A DNA stretch of 64,000 nucleotides from Trichoplax sp. H2 (lineage: Eukaryota > Placozoa > Uniplacotomia > Trichoplacea), in the NCBI GenBank assembly GCA_003344405.1, contig NOWV01000237.1:1-64000 (forward strand), given 5' to 3'. The notes beneath the pieces are model-generated. The model searched no databases and had not been told where the DNA came from. It worked only from the letters and a program-made list of their open reading frames with translations. Positions 12,001 to 25,410 of the stretch are shown here, piece by piece (the stretch's first letter is position 1; each line of letters opens with the position of its first letter). The position numbers and the translations under genes are program-made.

Positions 12001-15000
12001 ATGTGTTCTTTTTGGAAATCAATCATGCTTCTAATATTTTCGTGCGTATGTTTTCTTTCATTACTCTAAAGTAATCATTTAGAGATGATAGAATTGAATT
12101 CTAACAGATACGTAACTCTATTTAGAGATTTAGACATTATCACTTCTAGTTTAACATAAAAATAGATTAACGTATAAATAGTAACAAAGTTATTTATGTT
12201 CACATATGTCTGAAATATTATACGTAATGATATTGAAATTAGATTAAAGAAGGAAATTCCTACCAGTTCTTCGATCATTGCGCGTCGAGCTGATAATCGC
12301 TCTTCTAATACCATTCTCTGTCTAGCTACTTCTTCATTAAATATTTCCTCGTTAGCTCGAATATTTTCACTATGCTGCCTGACTAGTTTATCAGCGTAGT
12401 CGGAGTTTATGTTATATTCTGCGATTAAATCGTTTAGCGTAATTTGTAACAGTTCTTTCAGCTCCAGCTTCTTATGAACCGCACTTTCCTGTAACAAATT
12501 TATTATCTACTGTTAGAGAATATGCAATCCGTAACACACAAACGATAGTAGTATTTTATTTGTTATTATCAAGTATTACGGTATGATGTATTAGATATCG
12601 ACGATTTTTATATAATGATTTGGATTACTATATACCTGCAGCCAATCAAATACTATACAAATTATCAGAAGATATATCGATGTTAATACCTTATCCAATA
12701 ATTATAATTTTATACAGGTGATTATAAAATTAATTGTATTCTGCTTTTAGAGTCGAAACTTGATGCAATTTATAAGCTAGTTTCTTATTATTACATGGAG
12801 CTACAGCTAGATTAATGGCCAATAATCATTATCTTACTTTGCGCCTGTTCTCTTTAAGCTCTTCATTTTCTAAAGTAATTTCGTGCATTAAATCTTTCAT
12901 TTCCAAACGATGCTGATCTTCCATCATTTCTAATAAATTTTTCTGTTTCTATATTAGATTGAGATTAATTGAAGTACAGATTAGCTCTATTGTTGTCAAA
13001 AAGTACAAAGACAGATTATTTTTTACATAGAACGTTCTAATATTATAACATAAAGTGCTTCCTACACTATAAATATATATATATATTTATTATCAAAATA
13101 TTCAATTAAATAGCTGAGTAGGCTATTTACAACGTCTAATAAGAGGTTTGAGATAAATCCGATGGTACCTTTTGTGCCATAGATTTTACTCGCTCTCTAA
13201 CATCCTGACTTTGTCGAAGTTGCTCTTCTTCCAACTTTTTAATTCTTGCCTAATGTATCGATAATATACACGTATACTTCGTAAATAAATATTTCTTAAC
13301 TTAAAGTTTCAAATAATATCAAATTCTAGTCTAAAATCTGTACTTATTTTAAACTGACCTGATTCTTGAGATTTAGATCCTCGACAATGGAATTCATGTC
13401 TTTTATCGAATTTCTATATAAATCCCCTGAAACTTTATCCAAAGATTCATGGAAATCTTTGGAAATCTAGGCATATATTATTAAAAATTTTAATTATGAG
13501 TCCAGAGAATAGATTTCAAATATAATAGGTATCATTAAAATTCTATTAGACTGTGCTATCGCATTACAAACTCATACCTTTTTCTTGTCCTCGGGCCTGA
13601 TTTCACCATTTCTTTCTATGTCATCAATCAATTCCGTAAAACTTCCAACTAATAATTCCTCGTATTGTTGTTCCATTTCGGCGTCAAATTGCAATGATAT
13701 GGTTATATCAAGACTATAATTCAATAGCAGATAGAAATGAATGCCATCCAATGCAAGAAAAATATATATCGAAAAGTAAACATTTTATCTAGTTGATCAT
13801 TACATATCCAGTTCTAATTTTGCTTCTTTTTCGCTATGAATTCCAAGAATAGTAGAAATACTTTCCACAGGCGATATACTGTTAATAGTGATAGGAAGGT
13901 ATAATTAATTTGATGGATTTGTTATAATATATCAAGATCGTATTATCATTTGTGTGATAATCTTGTATTATTTCTTAAAACAGACTACTAATGAAGCTTG
14001 CCTTTTCATTTGATATAGTGTTGGAACTGGCTTAGCAGAATCTTGAGGTCTAATGGGGCTGCGATTGAATATCGTTGGCATTAAATTACGCACACCGCCG
14101 CCACTAGTTGTATCGTGATAATTGTCGTGCTGTTGTAAATTAAAAGTTTGGGAAGAACAAGTTTTTAGTTTATGTGCTTATGTGATTTTTTCTAACCTAC
14201 AAGTTGATTGGATAATTGAAACGAAGAATAAAGGCAATATGTAGGCAAGATTTAGATCAATATATATATACTAAACTTACTGCAAAAGATGAGGTGGTTG
14301 GCGAGACTCGATTTTTTTTCCGAATAATAATATTATCGTAATTTTTGTGATCTGTATAGACATATCCGAAACCCATAAAAACGACGATAAAGATACCGCC
14401 AATAACACCAAAAACTCCTGCTAGGATTGATTGTGTATTATTATACTAGAAATAGTAAAAGATTAGGATGATGAGATAAATTACGTAAATTTGAGCAATT
14501 TCTATTATAAAGTGATCCATATTGACTACTAACGATCGTTCGGGTATAATAGTCAAGGGATATGCAACCGCGGTTTTTCGCAGTATTTGCCGATGTAGAA
14601 GCACTGTTATGATTCTGAGATAAAATAATAAAGGCGAAGAAATGCATCAGCCATAATGAATTACTTTTAGCTAAGATATCAGTATTCTTTACTATATAGT
14701 ACAAATAGTACGAAATTATTAAGATTGATGCAATTACCGATGTCGTTGATGAATAAGGTATTGGGATGGAACTTGGTAAAGTGTTAAATTCGACTTTTGT
14801 GTCAGATGTAAAATTAGTTGGTGCAGACTATAGGAGTATAAACATATATATATTAACATTATTTAGAATTACCGTTGCTAATTGTCAGTCTTAACATATG
14901 CAATTGTAATGATATTTTAAAAATTTTTTTCTTTTCATGCCATTTTACAATAAAAGTTAACAAGAAGTTCACGTACATACAATACAGATAGCTTACCTGA

Positions 15001-17098
15001 GGTGTAGACTGAATTAAAGCTCGATAAGAGACGGTATAATTCATTCCAACTATGCATATAATAAGATATTTCAAAGCATGGAATGAGTGATAAAATAAGA
15101 CAGATATTCATAAAGGTTATTTTATCTTAGCATTATACTACTCCCCAAAAAAGGTAAACAAAATCTTATCGTAAGGAATAAAAACATTATATGAGCATCC
15201 TTTAGGATAAATTACGGATAAAACATGGTGAAATCATGATATTTCGATTTTACTTACAATTCAAAACTGGTATAGAAATGTTAGTTATTAAGAATCGTCC
15301 ACGCTGAATAACTGAAAAGTATGTAGTCGGTATCTGAGGAATAAATCCTGGACTAACCGATGTATCCAGTGTATCAAATATCGTCACATTATATGCCAAA
15401 GCTGTTGATGAAATTTTATGCGAAACAATAATTTTGAAATTGACAGAAGCTTGCAAATTGGTTTCTTCCGCCTATTTTACAAGAACAAATAATTAAAATG
15501 GAAACTACATATACCACCTAGTATAAGTTAGAAAGAAAAATGTCCATAACATGGAACAATCATTTTAGCGCTCATCATACCTTAGCCTCCTTCCAGACTT
15601 TTAAAATTGGTCGGACTAAATCTAGGATTATTGATTGATCAAAAGTTGCTCTATCTATGTTATTATAAGTTGGGCGAAACCAGAGATTGCAGCGTTCTCT
15701 GGGTACTGGAATGGCATTATACGGTGAAGTATGTAGAAAAAGAAACTGTATTGGGAAAAAAGAAAAAGCAATAGCGTTTATGGTAATAATATGAGGTAAT
15801 AGAAAAAGAGTTTTACAGCTACAGATAATGACAAATCATGATAATTAGCTAGTATGATGATAAGATTGCTAAATGACCGGTCGTGAGGCTAACCTCGAGA
15901 TCGACGGTAGTCATGGTAGAATTGGCATTTGGTGAAAATTCTACGTCTCCCATATTGATAAAAAATGAAGTTGTAGAGGTAGAATAATCGAGTGAATTAC
16001 TGAGGCCAGTTAATGTAAGTGATTGTTTATTGACGTTGGATGATAGATGATAGGTGACGGAGGGTTTTGGCGGAGCATAAAATTGAGTTAACGAAAGAGC
16101 AGGTACATTGTTTGGATTGATACCAATAGCGTCTGTAATAATAGCATAGATAATGTTACATTTCAAGATTGTGCAATACTCTTGACTGTCTGTACGAATT
16201 AAAACGCTGTTAATCAGGATATATTTGTTTAGATTGAGTTAATTATTTACCAACGACTTACCAATATTGAAGATAATGTGATTTCTGCCTCTAGGTAATT
16301 GAATTGGTACGACAACTTTAAGGGTTTCGCCTTCAGTCAGGTTATTTAGAAGGGTAGCAGGCCAGTTTAAAGTTGGATAAGTTATTGGGTTTTGAATTGT
16401 AATTCCAGCCATTCTAATACTGGTAGTATTTGATATTGTTTTCATATTACCGTCTAGTTTAATCAGGGGAGAAAAATTACGAATTTAAAATCATATAGCG
16501 TATTCTTATCTATTCTTAATTGATATTCATTTATCTCTCATTTTCTAGTTATCATCAAAGCGCTTTCAACAAGTAACATATTTATTTTTTCATATTTTAT
16601 TGGCAAAATGAGAAGAAAAAAACATCGGTACAGTGGCTTACCGTCGTCAGTGTAATTAGCTGAGACTGTAAAATAAATATATCGTCGTTGTTTGACATTA
16701 TTATCCACGGTGAAATCTGCTTCAAATTGAATATCGAATTTAGCGTTTAAAAATTCAACAACAGCTCCGTCGTAAAAAGTTTGTGATGCTAATGTTGTAT
16801 AGTTGTCAGTAGGAGATTCAGCATAAGAATAAGAGCTGGGCAAGCGATTTTGCATACCACTGATAGAACCATAAAGCGTGACATTACTTGTACTCGTTGG
16901 GCTTATAAATTTATTGGTTAAGTTATAAATCAATGTTAACTTTGAACCCACAGTAGGAATAGGATCATTGGATTTAATAGCCAATATTAAGTGAAAGGGT
17001 TGACCAGTGGTATTGTCGTTATCCGCATTCACAAGACTCCAATTACAAATACTAACCAGGAGTAAAAAATAAACTAAGTTACCACCATCAATGGCCAT
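6050..17098 (-). CDS. large type I membrane protein with coiled-coil tail, EVC2/limbin-like
   Basis: 34 exons, 5' to 3': 16642-17098, 16262-16453, 15894-16132, 15581-15745, 15258-15471, 14997-15049, 14738-14827, 14534-14614, 14281-14445, 14002-14129, 13804-13878, 13578-13713, 13359-13466, 13169-13249, 12838-12948, 12264-12488, 11986-12065, 11578-11737, 11118-11190, 10867-10955, 10522-10624, 10309-10421, 10126-10223, 9898-9990, 9543-9651, 9005-9160, 8817-8918, 8636-8680, 8444-8524, 8310-8363, 8127-8192, 7563-7942, 6334-6477, 6050-6206. Phases all agree; 1540 aa. It has a signal peptide (residues 1-25), a ~470-residue beta-rich, N-glycosylation-rich ectodomain, one membrane segment (~504-527, ILAGVFGVIGGIF...) and a ~1000-residue Glu/Lys/Gln-rich coiled-coil tail. 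This architecture fits EVC2/limbin, the EvC-zone protein of hedgehog signalling in cilia, and the upstream X-box supports a ciliary role. No unique EVC2 motif was verified, so the family call is moderate. The exon 8 donor and exon 33 are the least certain parts. Confidence 0.6.
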
Positions 17099-17473
17099 TT
17101 TATCAAGGTGACGGCTAGGCCCTTGAATTTTTATTCAATTGCAAGAAGAAAAAGAACAGCAGTAAATTAGAGACAGTATAAGAACCAAATCCAAATAGAA
17201 ACTAGGCCGTCGTTTCAATTAGATCAACGAGCCTTATTTCGAAGTTAAAAGAGATTGAATTTTTTCCTCTTCTCCTCCAATGTTTGAAGTTATGAATGAC
17301 AAAACAAAAGGTAATCAATTTCTTGTATAGGGTTGCGTTAGTGTAGGGGGTCCTATTTAGAATAGCGAAAAAAATATACTAGTAGAATTAGCAAAGCTTA
17401 CAGTAGTATATGGATGTGGCTGGCCATCGTGACTGACAAGTAGCGCATTTTGGATACAGTGCTGATTGAAAGT

Positions 17474-17487
17474 GTTGCTATAGTAAC
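17474..17487. promoter_or_regulatory. RFX-type X-box upstream of the EVC2-like gene
   Basis: GTTGCTATAGTAAC fits the X-box consensus GYYNYYATRRNRAC at every position; it is an imperfect palindrome read the same way from both strands. It lies 376 bp upstream of the EVC2-like start codon. X-boxes bound by RFX transcription factors mark ciliary genes in animals. Binding here is inferred from the motif only. Confidence 0.65.
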
Positions 17488-18280
17488 CAATGATCTACGC
17501 TCTTGTCGACGTCACTATGGGTGGAAAACGATCTAAAAATAAGTTGACTTCTGTGATGTAGACGTCTTGCCGGTAGATCGTGGTACCGTATGCTATGTGG
17601 TACTGGAAAGATGGACGTACGGTCAAGAGGGCTCTCACATGGTGCTTACTGTAAGTAGCTTCTTCTTGCTCAAGTTGGACATTAGTTCTGCCAATATTCT
17701 TATGACTTTAGTACGAGAGAGTGCCTGGAAAATAGGAAGGCAGCAAGTGGAAGCTTGCCCCTATCCTATTTTGTATTAGAGTTCGAAGAAGAATATCATC
17801 GGTATAGTCATTTAAACAAACGTAATATTCTCAATAGAAGTTCAGCACTAGAAATGCTCGATTGTCATACTAGTACCCTTTATCGATCAGCAAGCACTAG
17901 GAAATAGGCACTGTCGCTTTGCCATGCTAGAGAGTAGTCTACTATATCATACGGTAGTCCAAGCTTAATGGATACCAGCGAATTTTCAATATGGCACCGC
18001 CGATATGGCCATGACGTAGTTGTGTACAGTTTTATTTTTAGACTGGGCGGAGGCATAAATAAATCATTTAAAAGGAGGGCTATAGACAATACCGTTGTAG
18101 TCTATGAAAGTTATTGATCATTGTATGGATGGAATGAACAAATAGACACAATGTTGTTCATATTCTATAAGCGGCAAAACTGCATTTGTACTTAGAGCAA
18201 TTCTAGCCAGGCTTGGCAAATTTCGAAATAGGACCGTTCAAAATGAAATAATGACTGGTACTACCGTGATGTACTATATA

Positions 18281-18384
18281 TTAGGCCCAACCAGTATGGA
18301 TACTGACAACGTTGATACTTTGCGTAAATAGCTTCAACTTCGCAATGTATCAGAATGGATAGCATTTATATTGGCTGGGCCTAA
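18281..18384. mobile_element. MITE-like hairpin element, 104 bp
   Basis: The ends are inverted repeats: TTAGGCCCAACCAGTAT at the left and, on the opposite strand, TTAGGCCCAGCCAATAT at the right. The inner arm TGATACTTTGCG pairs with TGATACATTGCG, leaving a ~16-nt loop. The whole unit folds into an imperfect 44-bp stem. It has no coding capacity. I could not find a clear target-site duplication, so it may be old or not a transposon. Confidence 0.55.
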
Positions 18385-20570
18385 CCTAACTTGCATGCTG
18401 TGTTTGGCAATGGTATTCCGATTACGAATGCCTTGTATAGGATAGGAGTATGGCAGGATATAGAGTAGTAGGACAGCCTAGGCCTACAGCAATATCTGTA
18501 CTCCGGCATTTTTGGTATTAAGGAGACGTCAGACTTGTAACTTGAAATGAATTCTGCGGTATCTTACTCAATTAGCATTAAATTGGTATACGAGTGTGTA
18601 TTGAAATACTATACGTATATTTTAGCACAGTAAAGCACGCATGGACACTAAGTATTACAAGCAGGGTAGTAGACTAGTATCAATTAAATACATAGAATAT
18701 CAATCTACGTCAGGACATTAACTTAAATTATCCTAATTCGTTTTGCCATGGTTATTTGATTAGCAAAGAGACGCACTGTCAAGTATTGCAATACAGTATA
18801 GGGCAGTAAAACGCCTACGATTAGATTTAAATAGTTTATACCGCGGAGATTATTCCTTGGCTAATTTTCACTGAACAGCTTAGGATCGCAAAGGTTACTA
18901 CTTCAAGAGACTGCTGATTCATAGCTTGTCGTGAACGTATATCAATGAAGTGATTACATTGCTGTATATAGTAGTATTAACTCTACCGAATAGATTCTAT
19001 CATCATGGCGTTATGATGTACTAAAAATGTAATTCACAGCTTATTATGAACGTGTATTGATACAATGATCACATTAGCGAGTTTAAGACCAACACAACGT
19101 ACATCGTCGACAAATACTTGTAACTATTCGCCGTCCACTTATCTTAATAGTAGCATTAACTCTACCCGACAGAATTGCATCATCTACTGTATGTGTTACC
19201 CTGTACAAAAAAATTAATATTTTGTGACTGTATTAATTAACTCTATGAATGGATTTTCATCATAAATATGCTACGTTGAGCTATAAACCGGACAAAATTA
19301 CGGTGCCCATGACTATACCGTCAGTAATGCAGTAATACGCAGAAATGGGTTGCATGATGGTATTTCATCCATACGTTCTTTACTTATCTACTTATAGACA
19401 GTATTAATCTTGGTAGATTCAGCTATTCTTTGAATTAGAGCATTATGAAATTAAACGCTATATTGCAGTACTGGTATATAACGTTCAAATATTAAATAAA
19501 ACAGAGATTCACAAATACGATAAATTTATATACGATCGTATTGTCTTTGTAACTGCGTACTTAATTAGGGCTCGCTCGCCATAGTATTTTAAAAATTTAC
19601 TGTATTGTCGTTAGTCTACTCTCAAGCTTAAAAAGCAATATTCCTATTTCCGCTTATCCGGTAATGCACTTGACGTCTTTATTCGAGAAAATGGCTTATG
19701 CATGGCTTCCTGCTAGATATATCATGTATTTACTTAATGATCTATACTATGTCTTACATATACCTAGACAGGGTAATGAAGTTGAAATGCAGTCATCGTT
19801 GTAGAACTGGCGTCTACTAACCATTAATAATCTCTGGTCTTAAGAAGTCACTTTAACTACTAATAGTAAATATGACCATTCGTTGCTATCTTATAAATCA
19901 TGCAGGAGTCTTGCTGGATGACAGTCTTTCATACTTGCCAGTGCAGTATGTAACGGTTATGGTTTCAATGATTGATCTAGCCGGTCGGCAATCATTCCAA
20001 AATTTTATTCAAAAACAATACAGTGCCGGCAAATAATTATAAGAGTTTATCGACATAAGTTCAATATATATTAAATGAACAGTTAATCATTAGATATATT
20101 AACCACCTCATATCAAAAGCTTCAAATATAACTAAGCTAACTTCAATAAATTCATTATGTAATTTTACCAGTTACAGCCAGCAATATTCTAGAGGCTTGC
20201 GCTGCGCGACAGCTAAGCCCAAACAATTTGCAACATACAGTACACTTAAGCTAGAACTGAAGCATTGGTATTAGTTAAATCGTCTACTGAACTTGCGCTA
20301 CCCCTTTGCTAGTTCAATGTTTCCAAACACGAATTGATAAAAAACAGTCGAAATTGGACAGTTACATGACCGTAATTAACATTTAGATTTTATACGAGTA
20401 TTGAAACAGGAAAGAAAGTGCAATATCTGAACAATTAATTCAGAACGCTTAAAAAGATGATATGACATTGGATAGAGTGCATAACATCGAGTTTTATGAT
20501 TCTATTAATGAACGATATCTTAAATCAATGCATTTTAATTAATTAGTATGTTTAAGTAGTACCATTTTCA

Positions 20571-23500
20571 CTATTTCGCTTGCGGCCTAGGACCAACGCC
20601 GCCAGCAAAATCATATACTTTGTTTGCTACCGCATATGCTAATTCATCAGTCAGACTTCGAGTTTCCGCTTCTGCATAAACTCTAACGACATCTTCAGTT
20701 CCCGATGGTCTAAGTATACAAAGATATATCCATGATTTCCATCAGCACAATTATTATGTTATCAATCATTCACGAAAATATGCAGTTTGGAAGATTTCTT
20801 TAAAGTAAGGAAACTATAGTGTATCTGGCTATAATCGTCATAGATAAACAAAAAAAGTGTTTAAATATTGCGTTTACTTGCGTAAGCCAATTGACTCAGC
20901 GCATACCTTACAAATGATCTACCGGCCTTAACTGCTGAGACTAGCTTGTTTATTTCTTCTTGTAGACCTTCAGGTGAGGTGGTTTCTGTTTCCGCTTTGA
21001 TCGTTTTTATAACCGTGCGATCTTTAACCTACGGACAAATTATTTTATTTACTTACAAACGAAAAAAATTGAGAACCGAGGTTTAAATTGCTTTCGCGAT
21101 CATTAATATTTACAATTTCACAACTACCAAATAATATTTATTTATTAAATCTGGTACTCAATGCTTTGTAATAATCGGATAAAAATTACTGTAATTCGCG
21201 TATATACGACCAACCTTGACTTTTAATTGTCGGTTCGGTAGATCAGAGTACATGCTGTTCCAATCATTTAAATTGTATCCTTTTCTGTTAAGTATTGTTT
21301 CAATTACTAAAAAGTCAGAAATGGCATCCCCAACGGTCTAGTGTAACGAAAAATTTAGTGTTTTAGTTGAAATTTTCTTCTACAAAGGAAGCAATTGCCA
21401 TTATATTTAGGAAATTATAGTACATTTTACCTCGTTAACTAAATTGATAAAGTCTAGCAATTCCGACATTTCTTTAGATCTAATATGTGATAATAAAGCG
21501 TACTTCAATAACACTATTGCATTATAGTATAATTGTCCAATCCAGTTTGAAACTTACTTTACACTTTTTATTTTCTCTACAGCTACATCACTGAAGATTA
21601 CCTAATAAATTTAAATGCTTTATTTTAAAACGTAATTCTACATACTGCAATAAATTAATACAATTGTCATACAGTTCCGTGGCCATTTGCTTCAAAATAA
21701 ACGCCAATGTCATACTCTAAGGCTTTATGATGTAAGTGTTTTACGCCAGTCTTTACACAAGATACGGGAACGTCCTATTCCAGTTTAAAAAATTATATGT
21801 AGTCAGAAAATGGAATAATGCCTATGCTATTAGATATTAGATCTGATTACAAACCACTGATTTTTGAAGATATTCCGTGGATCTTCCATTTGCATAAGCC
21901 GTTTGAATGACGCCTATTAATATTAAAATATGTACAGTATAGAGATTTGTACACACGTGAATATGGCATCGATGGAACTACTACTATTGCAAATTACCTA
22001 CCAAGGTTTAGTTTCAGGTTGGCTTTCGAAAGTAAATCTTTAATAAAACTAGCAATCTACAGAAGAACACCACTATTAATTTCAAGCAGTAAGGCAAAAC
22101 AAGTGATAATTAATTTAAGGCTTTATTGATTGTTACCAATGTCGACATTTTATCTCCATCCAACAGTTTAAATTCATTATCTACAATATAGAAGGCATTA
22201 GTACAAAATGGCCCTTACGTATGTAAACGGTATTAGCTGTGTTTGAAGGTGTTGAAATCTACTCACCTTTACCAATGTAAAAATATAAGATTCTATCTGC
22301 ATCACCATCAAAACTGACACATTTTTCGTGCGGTTGGACACGTATACCTGCATGTATTAAATTCGATGGGATAACATCACTATACGTGTAGATCTTATAT
22401 TGTGCAAGACATTCTATACTGACCCTCAGGGAGACATTGATTAATTTTTACGTAGTCAGCTCCACACTGTTGTATGCGATATTAAGTTGATTAGTAGTCA
22501 TATTTAAGTTGGAGATTGAATATATTGCTGCAAATTAATTGCAAGGTATTAAATTACCTTGTCATTTAATTTTCCACTAGTACCGTCATTGAAAACAGAT
22601 ATATTTACACTGTTGCCGAGGTATTTTTGCAATTGCTTGATTTTGTCAGCTCCGACACCATTCGCTCCGTCTACTTTGACACCTAATTTTGCTTGATCGC
22701 CGATCTTTAAAAAAGATATATTAATATTGAAAATGTTGATTGTTTATTACACTGAGACGGTGATAGAAAAAAATTTTAAATAGTGACTCACTTGTAACTT
22801 TAAGAATGCATTTGATAGCTTTCTATAATACCCCTCTTCGGTCGGTTCACCGTATTGCCCATTGGTGTTAATGCAGCGTACAATATAATGTAGCTGAGGG
22901 GTAGATAAAATTCCTATATTTGATAGATATATATCGTTATGAATCTCTAGAGACCCAGTAGATATCGATTTACGTCATCCATATAATAACAGTGTAACTT
23001 ATTGAATAATACTGACCATAGTCTTGATAATCCTTCTGTATGCATTTTGCACCTTCAATTACAGCTTCTGCTAACTTTAATCCACTTGGTCTGGAAAAAT
23101 AAATGCAATTCGAATATTAGTTACGAAGTAGTGGCAATAATGGAATCTCCGCAAAATTGACAAGTAAAGCAGAATAGGGAGAGTTACATCGTAGCTTCTA
23201 TTTCGAGAATAATTTGGAGCATTTTTTACCTAGTGTCTCTAGCTAGGCAAACACATGACTTTGCATTTAAATCTAATCCAGTCTCTTTCACGATGGCTTC
23301 TAATGCTGATCCTAAATCTTCAGCCCTACAGATTATTAAATAGAATAAGACGAAAAAGCTATAACATTACCCTTGAAGTTATGTTTTTGAATCGTTTTTT
23401 ACTGTATACGATATTTTTGTTAATTTAGTGCAACGGCTTTTATTTCAGATCATTCGTTGTAACAATAGAATCTGTACCTGCAATTTGCTAGTGAAGTAGC

Positions 23501-24968
23501 GTAACTTTCCCATGAGTCCTTCAGCATTTCTCCCATTGGATCGATCAATTTAACACCATTATCCTTCAGGAAAGAGAATTTCGCGATTATAGGGCTTTAT
23601 ATCGTATATTATTTACTTGCAATGTATTGTTTCATAGTCATGCCCTTCATTACCTCAACCGGATTATGAGACGCTGTAATCATGACACCAATGGAAGCTA
23701 AAAGTTTAAGATAGATTACGAAAGTTATCTATATGTATACTGCAGTTATGAGATATCCTGCACATTGATCTGAAATGATATCTTAACGTCCAAATTTGAT
23801 TACAAAATTATACCGAGTTGTTGAGTTAAATCTAGGGCATTGAAATATTATACTGAAACGATACCTGAATTCTGATAGCGCTAGAAATGAGTTCATTTAG
23901 TTTAGAAGTATACAGATACTATTACCTTGCGTAGCCTTTGAACGTAATGCTGCCAATAAACCCATACGAAACATAACTGGTTCTAGAAGGTCAGCCCTAT
24001 AAACAGTATCACCAGCGATTAATTGAGAACGCTTTTGATAATGTATATCTACGGGTCTATTTTAATATTCATTGATAGCAGGATAAATTATAGGATTGAT
24101 AATGATTAGCATAGCTAATCAACATGGTACTTATGGTCATGCATGTTATTGCTCGATCTTGATAGTACCATTTACACATCTATTGATTGTTTGTAAAGAT
24201 GCTTATTTCTTTTCTCATTGGTCTCAAGATCGCGCAATAATGAAGTGTGGCAACATTGCATATCAAGTCATTGCATTTTGTGGATATACATTATCGTATC
24301 CTAACTTGAGTAGGTAAAATTGATATCAATGTTACAGTAGAAATTGGGTATAGTTAATGTCAATAAGTATTCATGAGATATGTATGAGATAATGCGACTT
24401 AAAGATAATTATATAATTCTATCTTACTGTAGACTCTATCGTTGCAGCGTATTAATAATACTGCATAATGTCCACTCAAATATTGTACCAATAGTACGTT
24501 AAGCGGTGTTTCCGATACCTGATTGAACAATATCAATGAATTATAAGTATCTATCTAGGTTCATTACGGCCATCCATTAGTCTCATTTTATCTCAACAAT
24601 CAATAATATCAAAACATCTTCGCTTGAGTCCAAGCACAAAACCTTAATCTAAAGTGAAGTTGTCAAATAAATTGAATCATCCATAAAGATACTAGTTTCC
24701 CAGGTAGCCTAATACAGACTGGAGTGGCTGAAAATAGCTACATATCATAGTGGATAGACTGCATAGACCAGTGAAATTGTTGGTATAAAATTGACAATTT
24801 TCAATGTTGACACTGGTTATTTTAGTTCATTAACGCCCTACCCATTACTACCCATCTAAGTATACATACATACTTTGTACGAAATCCAGCAGTTCCATAG
24901 GTGAATTTAACCGCTGGTAATGGATATTGACTGGCTACAGATTGAAGGGTTTCAATATTGATCGACAT
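20571..24968 (-). CDS. PGM3: phosphoacetylglucosamine mutase
   Basis: Cytosolic enzyme that converts N-acetylglucosamine-6-phosphate to the 1-phosphate on the way to UDP-GlcNAc. Exons 5' to 3': 24874-24968, 23926-23996, 23654-23697, 23478-23563, 23230-23325, 23017-23090, 22792-22913, 22558-22704, 22424-22466, 22267-22347, 22137-22180, 22002-22056, 21855-21913, 21673-21774, 21558-21601, 21431-21479, 21215-21337, 20907-21028, 20571-20709. Phases agree; 531 aa (human 542). Visible sites: catalytic phosphoserine loop TASHNP with Ser65, metal loop DGDADR at 273-278, sugar loop FEANGHGT, and phosphate loop [10 protein letters not shown] from 486. GTAGFRTK near the N-terminus and the AGG.GPRPQ tail are also typical. 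The ATG at 24968 gives a human-length N-terminus. Intron 1 (877 bp) holds nothing recognised. Confidence 0.97.
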
Positions 24969-25373
24969 GATGGTTGGGATGGTGGCCAATACTACGTTGA
25001 ACGCTTTCCTTCTTGAATCCAATGGCAAATTCTCCTCTACTCCAGCAGCAAGCCAGTAGAAATATGAGAGACGAGTTGCAACAGCTGCAAGCAATCAATG
25101 GCCACGTCAGGTATGGTAATGTACCATGTAGGAGTAGAGGTATAGTAGCAGCGTATAGCAGGATATGCTGGCAATGATTGTTTGGAATAGAGTTTGCAGT
25201 GTCCGGTATCAGGTCTGTCCGTGCCGCGTATGGTAGTGTTCCATATAGGAGTAAAGGTATACTAAAAGCGTATGATAGCATATGTAAAGAGTGATGCTTG
25301 TATCACTCTTTATTGTCAACACGAACTGGATGATGGCGTTTATTTCCACTCAGGACTAGTCAAGAAGTCTTGG

Positions 25374-25410
25374 GGACTTCTAGATATACTTCAAGTATTT
25401 CTAGAAGTCC
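25374..25410. repeat. 37-bp near-perfect palindrome
   Basis: GGACTTCTAGATATACTT and its reverse complement are separated by one nucleotide, with a single mismatch in 18 paired positions. The strand would fold back with almost no loop, so this resembles a palindromic binding site or cruciform rather than a transcript hairpin. Function unknown. Confidence 0.85.

Larger units (their letters stand above)
17099..20570. other. intergenic interval between EVC2-like 5' end and PGM3 3' end
   Basis: AT-rich, with no supported exons. It contains the X-box at 17474-17487 and the hairpin element at 18281-18384, listed separately. Short open frames at 17567-17779 (+) and 17880-18089 (-) have no family resemblance. 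Nothing else is recognised between 18.4 and 20.57 kb. Confidence 0.5.

Noticed and set aside
24096-24317. 73-codon open frame on the plus strand
   Set aside because: Lies in PGM3 intron 1, with no family resemblance.
24975-25094. In-frame N-terminal extension of PGM3 upstream of 24968
   Set aside because: The ATG at 24968 already gives the family's usual N-terminal length, and the extension does not resemble other PGM3 proteins.
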